Positions 25,521 to 38,545 of a stretch of 64,000 bases of DNA are shown here, in pieces; the first letter of the stretch is position 1, and every line of letters starts with the position of its first letter. This stretch comes from Sympetrum striolatum. Lineage: Eukaryota > Arthropoda > Insecta > Odonata > Libellulidae. A program made the position numbers and the translations under genes. The stretch spans positions 76,512,841 through 76,576,840 of the forward strand of contig OX388349.1 in assembly GCA_947579665.1 (NCBI GenBank), in the 5' to 3' direction. The notes under the pieces were generated by a model. It was given only the letters and a program-made list of their open reading frames with translations, was not told the DNA's origin and searched no databases.

Positions 25521-28500
25521 TGTGACACGAATTCCTCAACGTTTGTTATTGATTAAAGCTATGAGGAGATTGGAAGACGGAAGCTCATTAAATACCTCCG
25601 CTGAGTTCATTAACACTGCAGAAAGAATGAAGTAGCTGTCGCTTTGGACGGAATGTGAAAGGAAAGGTATTTCTGACGACTTTTGCTCTTTATAACTTAG
25701 AATCTAATGTGTCGCTCCTATCTAAAAAAATATAAAACTATTTTAAGAATATTTATTATTTTCTCAGTATAGTAAACAATATTTGAAAATGAGTGACATT
25801 CTCTGAAATCCATTTCTTGATGATTTGAATTTAGTGGGTTGATGATCAAGTATTTAGAGAATAAGGGAAAAGTGGATCGATTTATGATTTTTGCGTAAAT
25901 ATTATTACTTTTGTGTTTTTGTCCCTCCATCACATTTTATTAAATCTATCTTTACTATATTTCAGTAGATATTTACTCAGATTTGAATGAGTCATCGTGG
26001 TATTCGTAGTGAATCTTTTGAACAACTGATCAAATCTTCTCCTTCCATCGGTGACAATTTATATACGTATGCGAATAAAATTGAGGTTACTTACCGCGAA
26101 AAACCTCCTTCTGGATTTGCTATCGGTCACCTTTTTGATAGAGTACACACCTGGAAGAAAAGAGGAAACATTAGTGGATGTCATTTGCTAATCAATAGTA
26201 GTCACAGAAAACATTTATCCTGCTTCAACACAGAGCCGATTTTTGTAAAGTGTCCTAGCTTATGTTTTTAATCTTGATATAAGTCTGTTTTAGTGATTGA
26301 GTTGACGTATAGTTAAAGTCTTGCTATCCATCGAAGTGCAAGTACATTTTACTGCAGTCAGTTTCTATATTCTCAAGAACTAAATCCTCATTTTCTGTAG
26401 TAATTCCATCAATAAAATCATCATTAACTATTTATAATAGGAGATTTTTAGAAAAACATTTTAGCAGAATTAATTTTATCGGATATTTTTCCCAATAAAC
26501 ATTATTCTCTGCAAGCCAAACTCTTAGAAAGGGATATTGGACGACCAAAAAATTATTTTTTATGGTGAGTCGAATTTTTCATGGGGGGTATCTTAAGATT
26601 ATTCTTAGACGTTATCTTTCTTACTTCACAGTCATTGGCGGCTATCCCGTTATCACTCATATCTATTGCGTTTTAGCAAAGAAATACAGTAAGCTATGAA
26701 TATTATCTTGGAGTCCTTTAAAAAATTCTAGAAAACTGCCTCATCAACAGAAACCGTGATTTGGAGATGCTCAGAATTTTCTTTAGATGGAGAATACTGC
26801 AAGAGGCGAGAGAAAAAGCAACTCTCTATTTGAAAGCATCAATAGGCCGTCGACACCTGCCTCTGGCTGCTTTTAAACAAGCTTCCCAGTGTGTGCACCG
26901 TCCGCTTCAATCGCAGAATACAAAGTCAAATCTCAGAGTTGTCCGAGGGCTGCCTCATTAAAAGAAAATGACTCATATTCATGACACTCTAATTGGACCA
27001 TTCGAAAAACCTGCGGAGCTTGTTCAGTTGCTGCATACACATCTTTTGAAAAGCAGTCCAACTTTGAGGAAGAGGATTCTATCAATGTTACAGACAACAC
27101 GTCCTACGTGTGTACTTGCGGTAGTGCCGAGCGTTTCTGCGTGGGATGATTCTAATCCTACAAAAATGGCTTTAAGATTATCTCTTTATCGGTGAAAATG
27201 AATACACAGGATTGAATTACAAAGCGTTAACCCTCCGCTCGTTTAGTGGGCATTTATATCTTCGTTAATGCTGCAGAGATTTTCGATCTACTCAAAGAAA
27301 ATGTCACTTTTTCTTATATTAACCGATATATGTACGTATGTATCTTCAATGAAAAGAACTCCAATATTTTAAGCATATTCTGCTCAAAAAATACGTGTGT
27401 GTATACATAACTTAGAAAATGCGCCTAATGTGTGTTTAAAGTAAACTAAAGAAATCTTTACAGAGAACCAAAGCATACAGAAGGATCCTTTGAGTGTGTC
27501 CCTTATAACTGTTAGCGACTCAGAGTTAAGAACGCAATACAAATTTTCGACCGCTGAAACTCACGCAGGAAAACTGATTCTAGTCCATCCTGAAGTCCAG
27601 GATGAAAAGTGTTTCTACAGCTGATTATTCAATATCTTTTTTCTGTATGGGAACAATTGCATGATGGGATGAACCCGTGAAGAAGTAAAACAGCAGTATG
27701 TGTAAAATGTGCGCTTTCCTTGATAATTTAGACCAAATAAGAAGATTTTCATCGATATTCCTTAGAAGGCATTAATGTTTGGCCTTACTGACTGTAATTG
27801 TGGATTTACAGTCTAACTTTGCGTTTAATGTATGAGTTTAACTCTAAATGTCGATGGAATACCATCGAACAAATACCACATTATCTTTTCCTCGAATATC
27901 TTTGCTTATTTTATGGAGAATAGTTCAGAGAGTACTTAGTGTCTGCATATCCAGTATTTGTGTACTGAGGGTTCATGTCAGGCAAATGGAAGCTGCGCTA
28001 CAGAGATGAGGCGCTATCAAATAGTCAATGCTGCCACGCAACGTAAGGCAGTTTGGATCTATAAACATTTTGGGAAATTCAATTAATCATCTATTTGAGA
28101 AAAATCTTATACTTCTCAATAATGCTTGCAAAACTATTCCTTCCTTTCGTATTTTTTTTTTCAAATTCCAAAGGAGAGTTTGGTCAAAATACTTTTTCAT
28201 ATGATGCATCGTTTCCGTCTCATCAGGTCTTTGGGTATTAATGCTGTGATTTTATCCATTTTATTACTAAATTGATATTTTACAGTATTTTACACCGAAG
28301 TTTATTAATTTGATATTGACAAATATAGAAAAATTTGATTAAATGAGCTAAAATATTAATTCAAATTTCTCTCGTTTTTATAATATTGAAGTTTTATTCT
28401 AAACTGAGTTAGTAAAGAGCAAACTTGAGTAAAAATTCTTCAAGAAGTTCAAAATCTTCGAATTACATTCAGGCACATGGGTATTTTAGTTCTTCCTATA

Positions 28501-28980
28501 GAATTTCTCTTAATTATTCCACTCGAATCTATATAAATATTCCTTTTCTACCGAACATTATTTTAAATTCACGTAAATCACTAATACAATTTCAGAGCAA
28601 TGTACAATTTAAAACATGTTTATTTACGATTTTAAATTAAATTGTTGATAAAGTAATTATAATACTTTATCTTTAAGATATATAAATACTTAAAAAACCT
28701 ATTCTAATAGAAACGTTGAGGAAAAAATGATATCTACTCGAAATAAGCCAAAAATAGACTAGTTACCATTGTTACTTCATCAAAGTAAATAATAATAAGA
28801 AAACAGAAATTTAGGCACAATAAGGGTTGAAAAATAGTCATGGTTTACTCATTAGATTTTCTGCTAAACATTTTGATTAAGCACACTTTTACACAGTAAA
28901 GTGATTTTTCTTAGTCGAATTTTAATCTGGATATATTTACTTTTAAGGTCCTTTGGTAAGGAACTTTGCGACTTTGCAGT
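25521..28980. other. Unannotated stretch
   Basis: Frames of 94 codons (25,987-26,271) and 75 codons (26,968-27,195) on the plus strand are not recognisable. A possible solo piggyBac-like end is noted at 27,227. Nothing else is supported. Confidence 0.45.
27227..27255 (+). mobile_element. Possible solo piggyBac-like terminus
   Basis: TTAA is followed directly by CCCTCCGCTCGTTTAGTGGG. TTAA plus CCCT is the usual piggyBac end, and the 600-bp element at 32,275 begins in the same way. No matching AGGG-TTAA end was found downstream, so this may be a chance match. Confidence 0.25.
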
Positions 28981-28989
28981 TTTCTTCTC

Positions 28990-29260
28990 CCATAATTGTC
29001 GAATGGTTTTGGTGCATATAGCTCACCAGTGGCACTTAAAATGGCGAGAAGTATTCGTCCCTGTCCGTGACGCAGTCGATAAGACGCCGCTTCTCTTTTG
29101 TCCCTGCGCTCATCGATTCTTCGGCGGAGGCGCTGAATTCATTATGTCCCGCTAAATAAATAAACAGCTTCGCTCCGGGATATGTGTTACGCGGTCACGG
29201 AGTTCCCTCTTTCTTCGCCACGGAAAGTGAACGCTCGGAGATGTGTTGAGGTTTCACGTG
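28990..29260. other. GC-richer islet
   Basis: G+C and CpG rise locally (for example 29,050-29,250). There is one 84-codon plus frame without a motif. No function is assigned. Confidence 0.35.
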
Positions 29261-29581
29261 ATTCGTCTTTCTCAATGGACGTTTCTCACGTGAAGAGTGA
29301 ATTTAAATAGAAATCGTTCTCTGGTTATTTCAGACGAAATGAGGTGCGCTGAGATTGGGCTGAGGAAGTTTATACTTTAAGGGAATTGCGTATTTTTCCG
29401 CAGAGCATTAGAACGGCTGAAAGATCTGTAAGGGAGATTGGAATGTTAAGACACCCACTGCTGCACGTCTACGAGGGAGGAGCTCGTACAGGAGCTAGAA
29501 TACGCAAATGTAAATGATGGAAGCATTTTCTCTGAAGTTGAATTTTTATGTGTAATTCATATTCAGGAGAAATCGTGTGGA

Positions 29582-29769
29582 AATTCATCATACAAAATGA
29601 AGGAAAGAGAGATGGTACGGTTTTCTCAATACATTATTAGAATCACGACCGGTTTTGACGAGTAATCGTCATCTTCTGGTCTAGACTATTGCTCGTCAAA
29701 ACCAATCGTGTCTCTAATACAATATTGTGGAAAAAGTATCTCCTCTCTTTCCTTCGTTTTGCATGAATT
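29582..29769. mobile_element. Fold-back element with a diverged pair of hammerhead-like motifs
   Basis: Inverted arms of about 80-90 bp begin AATTCAT and GAAGGAAAGAGAG on the left and repeat in reverse complement on the right (29,769 leftwards). The inner halves contain CGACCGGTTTTGACGAG on the left and CTCGTCAAAACCAATCG on the right. The minus-strand reading at 29,679-29,646 gives CAGAAGA, a T, a GACGA/TCGTC stem, AAAA, then ACCGGTC. This is the same scaffold as the other fold-backs, but with a base change in each core strand, so it is probably inactive. The right copy has lost its CTGANGA strand. Confidence 0.8.
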
Positions 29770-31600
29770 GTTGAAATTGACAAAACCTATTCCGAAGGGT
29801 ATTGGTTAAATTTGAGCGAAGTAAACTCGATGGTGAAATAGTTTGACGAAATCATTCTTAATGCATATTTTTACGGTATCTTTATAGATATTGTATGGTC
29901 GGCATGAGCATATACATTGTGGTCGGCTGCCTTTCTCAGAAGTATGAATGCACTGAGGTGATGATCAACTTTTGAATTGAAAAAAACTTTGGGATATTTA
30001 TTCATGTTCAATTTTTATTCATTCATTCATTTATCATAAAATCAGTGAACTATGTAAGCTTATATTGAGTATATTACGCCATTTCATAATTCTGAAGTTC
30101 AAAATTTATAGTCAAACTCTCACTAAATTATCAATGTACAACGTAATATAGCACTCAGTCATTCACAAGTACAATGGAAAGTGCTCTCCTTTTTCGATGT
30201 AGACAGTTAGCTCAATCCGATATTTAACCAATGAATTATTCGCCTTGAAGGGTTTTTCTGCATCGCCTACAGTCTGAAATAGGCTTTTGTGTTGAGGCAC
30301 AACTGATCTTATTTACATGGTGAGCGACAGAATACTAAATAAGTCGTGCAGATAAAGGGAACCTGTCAGCATGTGTCAGATAACTGCGGGCAGAATCGAT
30401 ATCGCGAGAAAAACCAAATGTAATATTCTCATGTGCTCAGGAAATTAATAAATAAGAACTGGAAAATAGAAAAAAAAACGATCCATCTCGTTTTGACTTG
30501 AGTGGAAAAATGTTAAAAATTTAATGAAAAACTGTTAACCTTTAAGAAATACTCGAACGAAGAGAAGAAGGATACTGAGGAATAAAGTATCAAAAAGAGG
30601 GTCTGGGAGTGATTAAAGCTATTTTATGTTGAATAAATTATATATAGATGACAAATATAGGTGTGAGTATGAAGAAGTGCGTGTGACATGACTCGAAGGG
30701 TAAAAAATCACCTAGCTTGCTTCATTTGAGAGAAATCGAATGATTTTATCCTAGATACGTGAAATTCTATAAACAAGTACTCCCAGTTTACCTCCTTCGA
30801 TCCAATTGTAACTAAAGTTATAAACATATTGTTACTTTTACGCAGTTGCAACTGTACGCAAAGCATAACTGCTAATAATTCCATTTGGCAATACATCCAA
30901 TTTTTTATTTTTTTCTCACAGATTATATTATATTATACAATCCGTGACCTCATTCTATATTATTATATTCTAATATACGTACTCAGTAGCACCATTTCAA
31001 CATCCGTATACACTCATTCATTGACGGAATATCTGAATATCCACCCATTATGATGAAATGAACTTCAGTACAAAAATCACTACCAATAGTAGTCCCTTCC
31101 TTTCAAGTTTCTTTTCTTTTTCTTTGGACTCAGTTTTATAATGCGGGAAGCTGGCGGGATTAAAGTTTTGTTTTATTTCAGAAACTTCTTTGAGATTATC
31201 AGTAATATTCTCTTAATTATACCACATATTATGTATTAGATTTCATTTTCTGTCCGCGAAAAGAGACTGCAAGATTTACGTGTTTGATGTAGATGATTCC
31301 AATATTAATTCAGATTAAAACAATTCGATTTACCAAGATTGAACCCCGAGTACGTTGCTTAATATTGTTAAAGCAGGTGTAGATGTGGCAAGTAATTTAA
31401 CGTGGAGTTAAATGAAGATACATTTAAACTTCCAATACATATTTTTTAAGGGTTTCAATCATTCGACTGGTGAGATGGTTTATTTATTCACTAAATTATA
31501 CGTCCCGCGTTTTATTAAATAGAATTTTACGGTGAGGGATAACGGTTTATTAAGTTAAGAAATATCGGATTTAGACTGTCAAAGTCATGGGTAATTGTTT
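29770..31600. other. Unannotated AT-rich stretch
   Basis: No coding, RNA or repeat signal was recognised. Confidence 0.5.
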
Positions 31601-31639
31601 GTGAAGTTCAAAAGAAATTCGAGGGGGATTTTTATTTCT

Positions 31640-31950
31640 GAGGAGAAGCTGCAAATGAAACTAAACCGTGAAAATGAATATCTTCCAGAGTAATTACGAG
31701 CAATTAGATTTAGCGTAAATTAATGCATAATCAGGTGCTGCCCTTGGAAACAGATCGGGAAAAATGATAATTTCAGAGCAGATCACGTGACAGAGAGTGT
31801 TACGCAAAGATAACTCAATTATTACGCATCATCGAGCTTCGTTATTAATTAACTCGAAATAAAATTACCTCGCTGTTACACATTCGGTCGATTAATTTAA
31901 AATTTAATTTATATTTCGTTCCAAAACGAGAGCATCCGTTTCGTCTGTTT
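31640..31950. promoter_or_regulatory. Candidate cis-regulatory segment dense in TAAT sites
   Basis: The segment contains a cluster of homeodomain-type cores (TAATTAC, CAATTAG, TTAATGCATAAT, TATTAATTAACT, GATTAATTTAAA) within about 250 bp, together with TTACGCAAAGATAA, which resembles bZIP and GATA sites. AT-rich DNA produces TAAT words by chance, so clustering alone is weak evidence. No target gene is visible. Confidence 0.25.
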
Positions 31951-32274
31951 TTATCAATAAAATATACCCAATTTTCCTATTTCATGCTCTCAATATTAGC
32001 GGAGGGAAATAGGAACTGAAAATTGATTTTATTAGTAGAGAAACGAAAAATAGATGTGGTCCCGCGTCAGAATTTTGAACATTTTTAATCAGAAATTAAT
32101 TTAATTAGAAATTCGAATGAATACCGTACTAGAATTACTATCTCTTTTGTTTTGAGGTGTCTTTTGAGTCCCTGTGCAACATGAAATATCCATTGTTTCT
32201 TTCTGTTCTTGACTAGAGCTATTCATTTAGCTAACATGTTTCCATTAGTACTGCGCTGATGAGGTACGGTTTAA

Positions 32275-32874
32275 CCCTCGAGTACTCGCGTCTGGGTTGA
32301 ATCGACCCATGTGAATTTTAAAATTCCATATCTTTTTATTAGTGCTTTTTAACCTCTTCTTTCTCATATTAGCTGAGTTTTAGAATGTTCTGAACCAGGC
32401 ACGAATTTTCGCCAAATCGGAAATGGAAGTTTAATTATTTAAACAAATTTTTCTTAGCGGTTGTGCCAGGTAGATGAAAGACTTTTACGTATAATATTGC
32501 ATTTTTGACCTTGTTTCCGCCGTAATTTTTATAGATATTACATAAATTTCATATAATAAATAATTATCATTAGAATATTAAAAATTATTTTATTTTTAAA
32601 TAGTTTACTTTTTATACGCAATATTCAAAATTCATCAGCCATATACGTGGAGTCAGGGATATCGAATTTTACTGAATATTAAAATTATTTGAAAATATTT
32701 ATTTGATTTTATTTTAATAACCAGGTTAATAATTAATTAATATATTCATAATCACTAATGAATTAAAAATTTATTCACTACGTATTGAGACAATTTACCC
32801 CTTTGGGAGATGTCGGGTTGATTCCACCCATCGCGAGTACCTACGTGACAATTTGGGATGTGAGTACTCGAGGG
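32275..32874. mobile_element. piggyBac-like MITE, 600 bp
   Basis: The left end is TTAA followed by CCCTCGAGTACTCGCGTC. The reverse complement of the right end starts CCCTCGAGTACTCACATC, so the two ends match for the first 13 bases and at 16 of 18. CCCT ends at a TTAA target are the hallmark of the piggyBac superfamily. The right-hand target copy has decayed to TCTT. Both ends have a subterminal palindrome, GGGTTGAATCGACCC on the left and GGGTTGATTCCACCC on the right, set about 25 bp further in on the right because of an insertion flanked by GTACTC. Such asymmetric internal repeats are typical of piggyBac ends. The AT-rich interior has no transposase frame, so the copy is non-autonomous. Confidence 0.75.
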
Positions 32875-33383
32875 TCTTACAGAAATATTGTCTTCAATAA
32901 AAATAATTAAAGGGAGAATGGAAACAGTGCATTTAAGCGGTATCTTAGTTAGGTTGTAATTAAGTTACTGGGTTGTTAAAAGTTTAACATTTTATTCCAA
33001 CTGGTTTTAACGTATTCAAAGAATTTTAAGATAGATTTATCAAAATCATATACATTCTTCGATCAATTAAGGATTCCATTGATACAAGAAGGTATAAAAG
33101 TGTTCTTTATTTAGAAATACAATGCATATACAATCCGAAAACTGAAACTGTTCAGAATTTCTATCTTACATTTAAACATTGATTTGAATGTTATGCTATT
33201 TCAACACAACACGGGTCGTAAATTTTATTTCTGAATATATACTGTTAAAAGTCTCTTATAAGAAATACCACCAAGGGTAGGCTGGCGCTATCGAAATTCC
33301 ATCGAATGTATTATTCTGCGTATGTATGTGTACACAAAAAGAGATGACATGAGACGGAAGACGAAATTTGTGTATTTCTGTGC

Positions 33384-33388
<5 letters not shown>
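32875..33388. other. Unannotated AT-rich stretch
   Basis: Nothing is recognised between the MITE and the (TA)n tract. Confidence 0.5.

Positions 33389-33432
<44 letters not shown>
33389..33432. repeat. (TA)n microsatellite, about 22 units
   Basis: Uninterrupted TA dinucleotides. Likely length-polymorphic. Confidence 0.95.
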
Positions 33433-33436
<4 letters not shown>

Positions 33437-33609
33437 ATCAGAATCTGTTACTTACCCATTGAAAAATTAAATAATATCGTCAAATGTCAATATACCCATC
33501 AATTCAAATTCTCAGCGACTACATCTGATCCCTAACAGAACTGAGGGACTTCTTATATGATATTCAAACGCACTGGAAGTTGTGCATTGATTGAAAAACA
33601 GTTTGAGCC

Positions 33610-33995
33610 ACTGTGGTCCATGTCTGAGGAAGAGAGAGAAGCTGTAAAGGTGTTTCTAACGCACTCTCCCAGAAGGAGTGAAGCGTGTACTCTTGGCAAC
33701 AAGTGAACGAAGATGTGTTGAAAGAGTGAACGGGTTCAGCCCAAGTGATTGATCGTCTACTTCGGATCGCCTTTGACCTCCAGTAAGCTCCCTCTCGATT
33801 TTTCGCCCTTCCTTATAAAGGGGAGGAGACGCCGGGTCAGCCGCGATGACCACTGAGGTCAACCGAGAAGTTAGGACGCCAACACCTCTGTCCAGATTAG
33901 GACCACAGCAAACTGACCTCTGCCCTCCTACTTCGTTTTTGGTGAAGGAGCGTGCCAATGTTAAACACATCCTCCTGTGCTATCCAGAGGGGAAA
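33610..33995. other. GC-richer islet with a TATA-like box
   Basis: The segment is less AT-rich than its flanks, with a CTTATAAAGGGG string at 33,813-33,824 about 30 bp upstream of CpG-containing sequence. Open frames occur on both strands (104 codons minus, 60 codons plus) without a recognisable domain. A promoter of a small transcript or the long terminal region of a retroelement would both fit. Neither is demonstrated. Confidence 0.3.
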
Positions 33996-36410
33996 ATGGG
34001 GAATTACCCAATATATTACATTGCCTGATAGTGAATTTTTCACTTACGTCGAATTAGCAGTTTTAGCAATGGCAACATACATTGTGATCACTGGGAAAGT
34101 AATCAGCCACGGTAAATATATGGATTTTCAACACAATGGAAAAGCAGCTGAGGATTTTGGATCTTTTAACGGTAACTTAAGATAGGGAATGAATTATACT
34201 GAGGCGGGGTGTTGTGGCAAGGAAAACTAATCTCAAAGCATAATGAATGAAACTGATTTTTCAATTAAATTCAAAATCCCAGTTAAACCTTAAACAGAGA
34301 CGAAGTAAAATCTCAGAATATATAAAGAATAGATTTCCTATTCCTTACGATTACTATAAAATATGATTACAGAAAAGAATACATAATACGACATCGTAGA
34401 ACAAGATTTGCACAAGCTCTCATCTCAATATGTAGGAGAAGAACTCCCGTCTTCCACTAATTGGTGCTCACTCTTTAATCAAAAGCATAATCACAATGAC
34501 TTGTGTACCAAACAAAATAAAAGCATGAACTGTGAATAACGGTTACAGGACTATTGACGTTATTTGGGACATATATCAGTACACACATGGCGATAAAAAT
34601 TAAATTATAAGAGAAGCTGCATAAATATAACAGTAAAGGGAAAATTTTCAAGAAATTTATATATTAAATACTGCGAAAGCATTAGTAGCTACGACTGAGT
34701 CAAATTCCGAAGTGTGAATAGAAGAGAAACCAAATATTAGCAGACCAAGAATGAGAAACATATGTACTCGCTTAGGTGGATTCATAATTATTGTGAAACC
34801 GCAAAATACATAGAAAGATGGAAAATAAAGCGTACTTATGTCATTCGGACTACCTAAGGAAGTAAGGAAGCAAGTATCGGGTAAGTTTCTTCGGCTCAAA
34901 CGTGTAGATACATCTATGGTTTAAATATATCATATACATCAGTAATGCCTATCTATTTTCATCCATAAAGAGGCACATAAAAATGTCATACTATTCCGAA
35001 AACGCTCTATTCAATAAGGGATTCAACATCTCAGCGTTGGCGATAAACTTTCACTCTAATTGAAAATGATTGAAATGTGATTCCCTTTTTGGTGGAAGGC
35101 ATCGAATTTATGCTAACTCACCTGTCAATGTAGAGTTGTTGACATATTTTCAGATTACGCACGATATAAATTAAATATTCCCATTGCTGTTGCTTCATTG
35201 AGTTTTAAGTATGAAACATGTTTAATTGCGCCATAAAAAGCCATAAATCACCAAATCTGAAATAATTTCCAAATTATATCTCAAAAATAGAAAATGTAAA
35301 ACGATACGGCATTTGAAACTTGATTTGTGTGTAATGCTATTTGCGGGCTTTTTCATGAACCAAAATTCTCTATCAATAATAATGAAGGTGATATTTCAAC
35401 CTACATTTCATTAAATCGTGAGGTAAACAGTTGTAAATATCCAACCAATCTGTTCCAGTGAGTAGGTTTCGTTATCATTATACAATAAATAATCTCTCTT
35501 TGGGCGATTACTTCGTGAAAGTTGTGCTTATTGTGCATTGAGTTGTCTCAATTCAATGAACTGCTACTTCTTCTGTAATAGATATAATAGCGGAAAAAAA
35601 GAATCGGAATGAATAGATTTTACGCATGCCCATGTATTTTGTTATTTATATAAGTTATTAAATTACGGGAAAATAGTAGCTAATTTCTCTGAAATTTAGT
35701 CAGGGCAATAAATCAGCGTTTTTCTGTCAAATTATTTCCTAGAAATGTTCTCCTCAAATATTAAAATACAAGAAATATTGCTGCAAAAGAGAAAAAATTC
35801 AATACATTTACTGAATAATGCTTTTTCAATAAAATGTGCTTTAACTTGGAACTAATTCCATGTGACAACAAGATTTTAAATTTAATAATTTGAATTTCAT
35901 TTTTGACGGAGTGTAACTTCTTCCAAACAGGAAAAATAATGGAATGAAACGAACTATCTCATTCTAGAATATCACGGATGTTTCTAATTCTTTTATTAAA
36001 ATTAAAATAGCTGTAAATGTTTCACTCATGATTTTATAACTTGTTTAATACCTAAAATATTAGAAAAGTAGTGGATTAAGGAAAATAACAGAACCCTCTC
36101 AATGCAAGAGCAAAAGTGATTTTGGTCACTACCACAGATGTTTTGGTTACTTTTCAATGGTGGGCGTTCCTTACGCATTATGCCTAAGGAGATACAGAAA
36201 ATTGAATTCAATTTGAGTTCTCATATAGGAAACTCGTTATAATGGTGGAAGAGCTAATTGTATTTCTAAAGTAAATTTTTCTTCGCCCGGTTGTCTCTGA
36301 TCTTCGTCTTTACTCCAACATTAACGATATCGGAGAATAGCGCAGTGATTAAATATTTTCCATTTCGTAAAAGTCAACAAAAACGACCCGTAGGCGTTGA
36401 ATTCGCCGTA
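33996..36410. other. Unannotated AT-rich stretch
   Basis: No supported feature. Confidence 0.5.
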
Positions 36411-36419
36411 AATTCCTTG

Positions 36420-36780
36420 AGAAGCAAGAAATGACCAGAAGACGATCCCTCGAGAACCCGCTTTTCTTCGGAATGCCCCGTTAATATCGCTAAACATTTC
36501 CAGCGAAATGGAGCAAAGACTTTTGGTCCGTTCTTGAGGGCATCAAACCGGGATTGAGTTAACCCTTATCGAGTTTGGCGACGTTCAACTATTTAAGTAA
36601 CTGCCTCCACCCGAGAAATTTATCGTCATAGCAGAGGGCCGGCCGATGAGGTAGTAAATCTCGATGCATTCGCCGATCGCCGCCTTCTTCGCCCCCGGGC
36701 GAACCCCTCTTCCCTTCCCGGGGAGAGCTCCGCTTCCGTCCCCTCAAGAGCCCATCTTTTATTCAGCCACGAGAGACGAC
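36420..36780. promoter_or_regulatory. CpG-rich islet
   Basis: The most GC- and CpG-rich block of this half of the window, peaking at 36,640-36,740 with GGCCGGCCGATG, CGCCGATCGCCGCC, CCCCCGGGCG and CCCGGGG. There is no open frame of note. In a CpG-containing invertebrate genome such a block could be a promoter or enhancer core, but no TATA box, initiator or exon beside it can be defended. Confidence 0.35.
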
Positions 36781-38110
36781 TTTTTCTTGTTTGAGAAATG
36801 AATAAGTTATCAATTGAAGGCTTTTTGGGGGCAATACTTCAATTTAACCCTTATTTAACCGTCTGACGCTGCCATGCGAGGGAAATAGTTTTATAGGCGG
36901 AGAAAATGTAGGCCTTTAAATTCAATCGTAAATCCTGATTGCGTTCCTAGGTTGCTGCTGTATCGGAATCTTTATGATAAGCAAGATATACTCGGAGGGA
37001 TTCCCGTAGAATGGATAAAATGCATTAAGCTGTCTACCAAATAATGAACTATCTGCCTACAAATAGAATGCCTTAAGTGCTCCAATTTTAAGGGTAGCTT
37101 AACAATTCATGCATCTCTAAGTAATAGCTCACGACTGAGGTCAAATGCACGTCAGCATTGATGGAAAGTTATTTTTCGATTTAGCTGCCACACAAAGATA
37201 CGTCTTTCTCAAGAAAAAGAAGAATGACTTCGGAGAAGTTACATATTATCTGGCGAATAGTTTCAAATATGACGAATGTATGTAACTCTAAGGGGTGGAG
37301 AAGGATAAAATCAGCGACATTTTTGTTGGTGTACAGGTGGGTACCAGAAAGTTCAATGTATTTATCGTTGGTTAAAAAGACAAGTGCCATCACATCAAGA
37401 ATAGCTCATGAGCCATCAGGAGCACTTTCATAATATTGATGAAAAAGGTTATTTTTACCAATTATTTTCTTTTAGTTATTAAACGTCTTTGGGTGATTTA
37501 TTTTATTTAAAGTTTTTTTTTATCGAATCCATCGTCAATAAAATAGATCCATCCAGTAAATATTAATGAAAGATACTTTAAATTGACATATAATAGGAGA
37601 AAAATAGTTTTGGATTAACATAAATATCCGGATCTTATTAAAAGGTATCCACAAATGGAAAACGCACTCAAAGAAGGGGTGATTGCAATACAACTGAGAG
37701 GATAAATAAAAGATACGCATACTTAGCATGAGCAGAAATGCATCGCAAAAATAAAAACCAGTCAAGAAATATAAATTAAAAATAGTATACACTTCCAATA
37801 AAATGCAAACGAAATATAATACAGCCCCCAATAAAGTACCTGGTGAAACTCCTTAACATGATAAGTAAACACAAGGATATCTAAGCAACTCTTGCGGTTG
37901 ATTCAAATAATAGTTTATGGGCTCCTTCTGTGTACTCGAAAGTCTCTGAAATTTGAAGTGAAAACCATAGCTTTCAACCACCTCAAAAATGGTTAAGAGC
38001 CTTTTATAAAATATATATAAATGATTTATAACTTGCTAAAGTTAGTGTGGGATTTATCATCAAATTCCATTGTTTTTCTCTTCGTAACGGGTAATTTTCC
38101 GTTATAGTTT
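36781..38110. other. Unannotated AT-rich stretch
   Basis: Short overlapping frames on both strands only. No feature is supported. Confidence 0.5.
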
Positions 38111-38308
38111 CGTCCTCCAGATATTTACGGATTTGAGTGAAGAGCAATTGACCTTCACTGGAGCCGCTGAATGGTCAATCTTTCCGTTGATGTCTTTCGA
38201 AATTCCTCTCGCAGAAGCGGTAACCATCCGTAACTTACAGAAGGTCAAACATTCGAGGAATTTACGGAGAGGTCCCTCGATGGACGTGAATATTTTGCCC
38301 TTTTTACC

Positions 38309-38359
38309 ACGCCCCTCATCCACACACGCCCCTCATCCACACACGCCCCTCATCCAGAC
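38309..38359. repeat. 17-bp minisatellite, three units
   Basis: The unit ACGCCCCTCATCCACAC occurs at 38,309 and 38,326 without change and at 38,343 with one change (CAGAC for CACAC). A fourth, broken unit may follow as AAGCCCC. Confidence 0.95.
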
Positions 38360-38489
38360 AAGCCCCCCGACCAGTAATAATTTCATTTACGAGAGAGGCC
38401 GTTACCTTGGTTACATTCCACGCCAATTTCTCGTTTATACTCTCATTGCGTCGCTTTTGAAAGTGAAAAATTTTCGCGTTCTTATTATC

Positions 38490-38545
38490 GCCGTGTCGTA
38501 AACAAAGGATCCCGGTTCGAAACCGGTCGTAAATAGAGCCCCTTT
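38490..38545 (+). mobile_element. Possible truncated tRNA-derived SINE (B box only)
   Basis: GGTTCGAAACC at 38,514-38,524 matches the RNA polymerase III B box and sits in a T-arm-like hairpin (CCGGTT, CGA loop, AACCGG). No A box is found at the expected distance upstream. It may be a 5'-truncated SINE or a chance hairpin. Confidence 0.3.

Noticed and set aside
28208..28228. CCTGATGAGACGGAAACGATG on the minus strand as a further hammerhead
   Set aside because: The core words CTGATGA and GAAA are present but there is no helix II between them and no helix III ending in GUC. Probably chance.
33256..33438. Tyr/Ile repeat peptide
   Set aside because: It is a translation of the (TA)n microsatellite. 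The same holds for the frame at 40,384-40,650.
36550..36860. TTAACCCTT words at 36,558 and 36,845 as piggyBac ends
   Set aside because: No matching inverted partner and the following bases differ from the other candidate ends.
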